A DNA stretch of 64,000 nt from Deroplatys truncata. Lineage: Eukaryota; Arthropoda; Insecta; Mantodea; Mantidae. The stretch is from positions 176,121,065-176,185,064 of the forward strand of contig CM060988.1 of assembly GCA_030765065.1 (NCBI GenBank). The letters run 5' to 3'. Positions within the stretch are counted from its first letter, which is position 1. Every line of letters begins with the position of its first letter. Made by a program: the position numbers and the translations under genes. Shown here one piece after another: positions 60,392-64,000 of the stretch. The notes below the pieces were generated by a model. It ran no database searches, was not told where the DNA came from, and saw nothing but the letters and a program-made list of their open reading frames with translations.

Positions 60392-61683
60392 AAGGGTCTT
60401 TCAACAAGAGTGTCTTATTTTTAACATGTGATAGCTGCCGCTGTTATTCAGTTACAGCAGTCATTTTTTTCATGTGGTTACAGTTGTTATTGACAAATAG
60501 CCATGGAACTTTACGGCATTCAGCAACGCGTAGAAATTGTGAAAATTTATTACCAAAGTGGATCATCTGTTCCCCAAACCTTCCGTGTATTGCGTGAAGT
60601 TTACGGTGTGCATAATCGTCCCTGCGAGAGAAAGATTCGGCGTTTGATCGATAAATATGAAAGAAGTCGTTCTGTCAGCGATAAAAGAACTCCTGTACGT
60701 AATCGACGTAAGCGCTCCAACGAAAACATAGGCGCCGTTCGTGAGAGTGTACGCGAGAACAGAAACAAATCAATTGCTCGTCGAGTGCAAGAATTGAGGC
60801 TTTCGCCGACCACAACTTGGCGAATTCTGCATCTGGACTTGAAGTTTCACGCTTACAAAATGGTGTTAACTCAATAACTAAAGCCCAACGACTATAGGTT
60901 GCGCCGTGTATTCGCTGACTGGTCCTTGGAGCAATTGGAAGCTGACCCGTATTTTTGTCGAAAAATCATCTTCAGCCCACTTTTGGATGGATGGTTGTGT
61001 TAACAAACAAAATTGCCGCTATGGGAGCAATCACAATCCAATGCAGAATAAAGAACTACCACTTCATCCCCAAAAGGTTACTGTGTGGTGTGGATTTTGG
61101 TATGATGGAATCATTGGTCCATATTTTTTCCAAGATGAAGATGGAGAAGCTCTAACTGTCAATGGAGAAAGATACTGGGCTCTTATAAGGGACTATTTTT
61201 GGCCTCAATTGGATGGTGTGGATTTCAGAAACTTCTGGTTCCAGCAAGATGGTGCCACATGCCATACTGCTCTCGAAACAATCGATCTTTTGAAGGAGAA
61301 GTTCAGGGGTTCATCATTTCCCGTGGTGGTGATGTTAACTGGCCCCTGAGGTCATGTGATTTAACGCCGTTGGATTACTTATTGTGGGGTTATGTTAAAT
61401 CTCGAGTTTATGCCAACAAGCCAGAAACAGTAAATGATTTTATGAATAACATCACGCGTGTTATACGTGAAGTTGGATCTAATTTACGTTCTTCTGTCAT
61501 TGAAAATTGGGCCAACCGTATACGTGCAACCCAACGAAGTCACGGCGGCTACTTAAGTGATGTTCTCTTCCACACGTAATGACATTAATTATGTTCCAAA
61601 ATAAAAACGGAATAAACCTGTATCATTTATAGAACGTGTTTTATTTAAGTTCAAAGATAGGACACTCTTGTTGAAAGACCCTA
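60392..61683 (+). mobile_element. Tc1-like (DUF4817-group) transposon, recently inactivated
   Basis: Inverted ends agggtctttcaacaagagtg and cactcttgttgaaagaccct lie between TA at 60390-60391 and 61684-61685. The insertion splits an ACTT copy. One transposase gene fills the element. Confidence 0.9.
60503..61579 (+). pseudogene. Tc1-like transposase with premature stop and lost first catalytic Asp
   Basis: It starts MELYGIQQRVEIVKIYYQSG, a helix-turn-helix region, and reads to MVLTQ, where a stop occurs at 60875-60877. The downstream frame gives RRVFADWSLEQLEADPYF, but at KIIFS a short deletion removes the expected Asp-Glu before HFWMDG. The second motif (FQQDGATCH) and third (RSCDLTPLDYLLWGY) are intact, in different frames because of an indel near 61305. 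It ends GGYLSDVLFHT. Overall similarity to a functional member looks high, so inactivation is fairly recent. Confidence 0.88.
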
Positions 61684-62120
61684 TACTATGATTTTGTCTC
61701 TCTCTTACGGTTTACCAATTATCCAAAGTCATTCCGAATGAAAAGAGCATCACAGGGTATTCCCAGAAAATTCAAAGATATACAATTTAGTTGTCATGAA
61801 AATATCTTAAACGATCAAACTCTTTAGAGCCACTTTGGAGTGAATCAAAATAATGAAACATTTTCCGTGTAAAGGTTAGTTTTGGGTGGGAAGATTTCTT
61901 TGAAAAACTTCGTTTTGCATCCATGGAAGATACTGAACTTAAATACCAAGTTTGGTGTTCAACGAGTTTACCTTTTTGAGTTATGCTGTTAACAGACGCA
62001 CATACCTATTCAGGGAGTCTCAAAATATGTATTTCCGGTGAAATCTCGGTATTGAATTTTTTGGTGGATTGCAATACTACTCTTCTCCTTATTATAGATA
62101 AGTAGCATAGAAAGCAAAAG

Positions 62121-62908
62121 GGATCAATAAACTGCGAACACAGAAATACAAAAACGTGGCGAAGGTTACAATAAGGAAAACACCAGAAGGGATTATATCG
62201 AACGTGAGCAGTTCCCAAAGCTTCCCAGATAATAAAACTGTAAATATGACGTATACAGAGTAGTAAGTCGTTACGAAACAGAGCTTAATGTTATCACACT
62301 ATGAAAACACGGCGGCGAGCGTGAAGGTATTTTTATGGAAGGAAAAAATGCTTACTGACTCTAGAAAGTATTCCTCTCTATTTAAAAAAAAAAATTAGCT
62401 GTCAAATAACCGGGAAAAGATTCTAATTTTTAATATGAAGAAATAACAAGACGATATAGTTTACTCTTCTCCAATTATTTAATTTTACTGGTTTTATAAC
62501 TTTTATACAACTGCACCGACTATAAACATGTATTATGTTTATAAAATTTCTCGCATACAAAAAGTAGGGAAAATACATCAAATTTCACATTTTAGTCGAC
62601 AAAAAAAAGTAAAGAAAGAAAGGTAAAAAGAATTTAGAGCTCATTGAAATATACAATTTATGTCAAACTCCTTCTTATAGCATTAGCGGTTTTCGAAATA
62701 TTCGTTGTTACATGCCATGTTTTCCCAGGTTTAACTGTCATGCGGCATGTATTCTGACTTTGTCCCGTTTTCACTGACACTTTACAAAAGTGATCTAGTT
62801 CAATTTTTACTGTCACTTTACTTCAATTTTCACGGTGTCTTCACTTAGTTCTGTCATTTCACAGATGTGATCTAATTCAATTTTCGTTGTCACTTGATAC
62901 CGCAATTA
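62121..62908. other. Mostly unassigned; one ACTT fragment
   Basis: A decayed ACTT middle segment lies at about 62630-62715 (atacaatttatgtcaaac, gcggttttcgaaatattcg). Repeats of cacttta/ttcaattttcac at 62790-62890 are short and irregular. No gene was recognised. Confidence 0.4.
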
Positions 62909-64000
62909 CTGACAGGAATACGAGCTGAAAAGTTCCCGACCTAATAAAGATACAAGACATTTTTTCAGAAATTTCTTTTTTATTATTCAACATAGTCTCC
63001 TTGTAACTCTACACACTTCTCCCAACGATGCTCCCATCTCTGTAACCCGTCCAAATAGTACTCGGCGTTTTTCTCTGCAAAATAATTGTTCACGAAAGTG
63101 ATTTGCCTCTTCATTTGACGAAAATCTCTGTCCTCCGAGCGCAATTTTCAGACGAGGGAACAAAAAGAAGTCGCTTGGGGCTAGATCTGGTGAGTAACGC
63201 GGGTGGTCAAGCAGTTCAAACCGTAATTCGTGGATTTTCGCCATTGCAACCGCTGAGGTGTGAGACAGTGCGTTGTCTCGGTGAAACAGGATTTTCTTTT
63301 TCTGCAAATGTGGCCGTTTTTCCTCAATTTCTGCCTTCAGCTTGTCAAGTAATGATGCGTAGTATGCTCCTGTAATGGGTTTTCCTTTTTGAAGATAATC
63401 GATTACAATAACTCCATGACTATCCCAAAAAAACAGTCGCCATCACTTTCCCAGCCGAAAAAACAGTTTTTGCTTTTTTTGGAGCCGGTTCCCCCTTTGC
63501 AGTCCACTGTTTGGACTGTATTTTTGTTTCGGGCGTATAATGGTGTATCCAAGTTTCATCTACAGTAATTAATCGGCGCCAAAACTCGGATTTATTGCGC
63601 CTAAACTGCGCCAACAGAGCGTTGGAAATGTTCATTCGAACATGTTTTTGGTCAAACGGGAGCAAACGCGGCACCCAACGCGCGGACAGCATTCTCATGT
63701 CTAAATGTTGATTTAATATGTGACAAACACGTTCTTTTGACATGTTCATAGCCTCTGCTATCTCTCTCACTTTAATTCGGTGGTTGTCTAGCACCATTTG
63801 GTGAACTTTGGCGATGTTTTCGTCGGTAGTTGCAATTTTTGGACGTCCCGAACGTTCATCCTCTCCCAAGCTCTTACGGCTATGTTTGAATTCAGCTGCC
63901 CAAAATTTCACTGGTAAATGTTGGTGCAGAGTCCCCATACACAGAATCCAACTCATCTTTGATTTGCGTAGGAGTATTGCCTTTTAAAAACAAATATTTA
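62909..64000 (-). mobile_element. Mariner element, minus strand, truncated by the window edge
   Basis: The 3' terminus is near gaatacgagctgaaaagttc (62916-62935). The body is a mariner transposase gene that runs past 64000, so the 5' terminal repeat is not visible. Confidence 0.85.
62987..64000 (-). pseudogene. Mariner transposase, nearly complete, with single-base frameshifts
   Basis: Minus-strand reading: KFWAAEFKHSRKSLGEDE and ERSGRPK (HTH and linker), then VDETWIHHYTPETKIQSKQW (first Asp), KVMATVF. A one-base excess in a T-run near 63430 shifts the frame before the WDSHG block. HRDNALSHTS (second Asp) and [14 protein letters not shown] (third Asp) follow. Another shift after SSNEE precedes WEHRWEKCVELQGDY and a stop near 62987. 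A further indel lies near 63920. All three catalytic Asp are present; only small indels break the frame. Confidence 0.88.

Larger units (their letters stand above)
60010..62120 (-). repeat. ACTT repeat copy interrupted by a Tc1-like transposon
   Basis: Family sequence runs to 60391 (aaattgtgtggtttatcgag) and resumes at 61684 (gattttgtctctctcttac), ending in gtagcatagaaagc near 62117. Confidence 0.8.

Overview
The window looks like nuclear DNA from a large, AT-rich, repeat-laden arthropod genome, most likely an insect. The evidence is two spliced protein-coding genes with introns up to about 14 kb, tRNA-derived SINEs, non-LTR elements, Penelope-like elements, LTR elements with tRNA-Lys-type primer sites, and a dense population of mariner/Tc1, hAT-like and Harbinger-like DNA elements. 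I cannot name the species.

Two host genes can be assembled exon by exon. On the minus strand a LYRM7-like gene (complex III assembly factor, 104 codons, five exons) runs from 23902 down to 8800; its last exon lies 14.3 kb from the fourth. On the plus strand a zinc-finger gene (917 codons, seven exons) runs from 24380 to 48196. It encodes an N-terminal RING-type finger, a basic stretch, eight C2H2-class fingers and a long tail with about twelve copies of a ~20-residue 'GKQI' repeat. Every intron is in phase 1. The two start codons are 477 bp apart and point away from each other, so the genes probably share a promoter. A third, weaker host candidate is a minus-strand signal-peptide exon at 6827-6899 with a strong donor site and an NRF1-like promoter motif upstream; its other exons were not found.

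Almost everything else is mobile or repetitive DNA. The dominant family, called here the ACTT repeat, is a ~0.8-1.0 kb non-coding unit. It starts with ACTTTCTCTACC and ends with the inverse GGTAGAGAAAGT plus a short tail ending in CATCA. I count roughly 25 full or partial copies in both orientations, many beside T-runs. They are targets for later insertions and sites of microsatellite growth.

Region by region. 1-8800: ACTT copies, a SINE, a small TIR element, the signal-peptide exon and a truncated LINE. 8800-23902: the LYRM7 gene; its last intron holds a hAT-like element, an LTR unit, and a Tc1/mariner element containing a MITE and an ACTT copy. 24380-48196: the zinc-finger gene; its introns hold LINEs, LTR units, a Penelope-like element, a Myb/SANT remnant, transposase pseudogenes and two mariner elements. 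48200-64000: nested DNA elements, a 10-copy tandem array of an 88-bp unit (57050-57945), a disabled Tc1-like transposon and a mariner running off the right edge.

I found no CRISPR array, operon, rRNA or credible functional tRNA gene. The least explained objects are the ACTT family, the LTR units that stop just past their primer site, the 88-bp array, the hammerhead-like core at both Penelope tails and the GKQI repeat domain. None of these can be called new without database searches.
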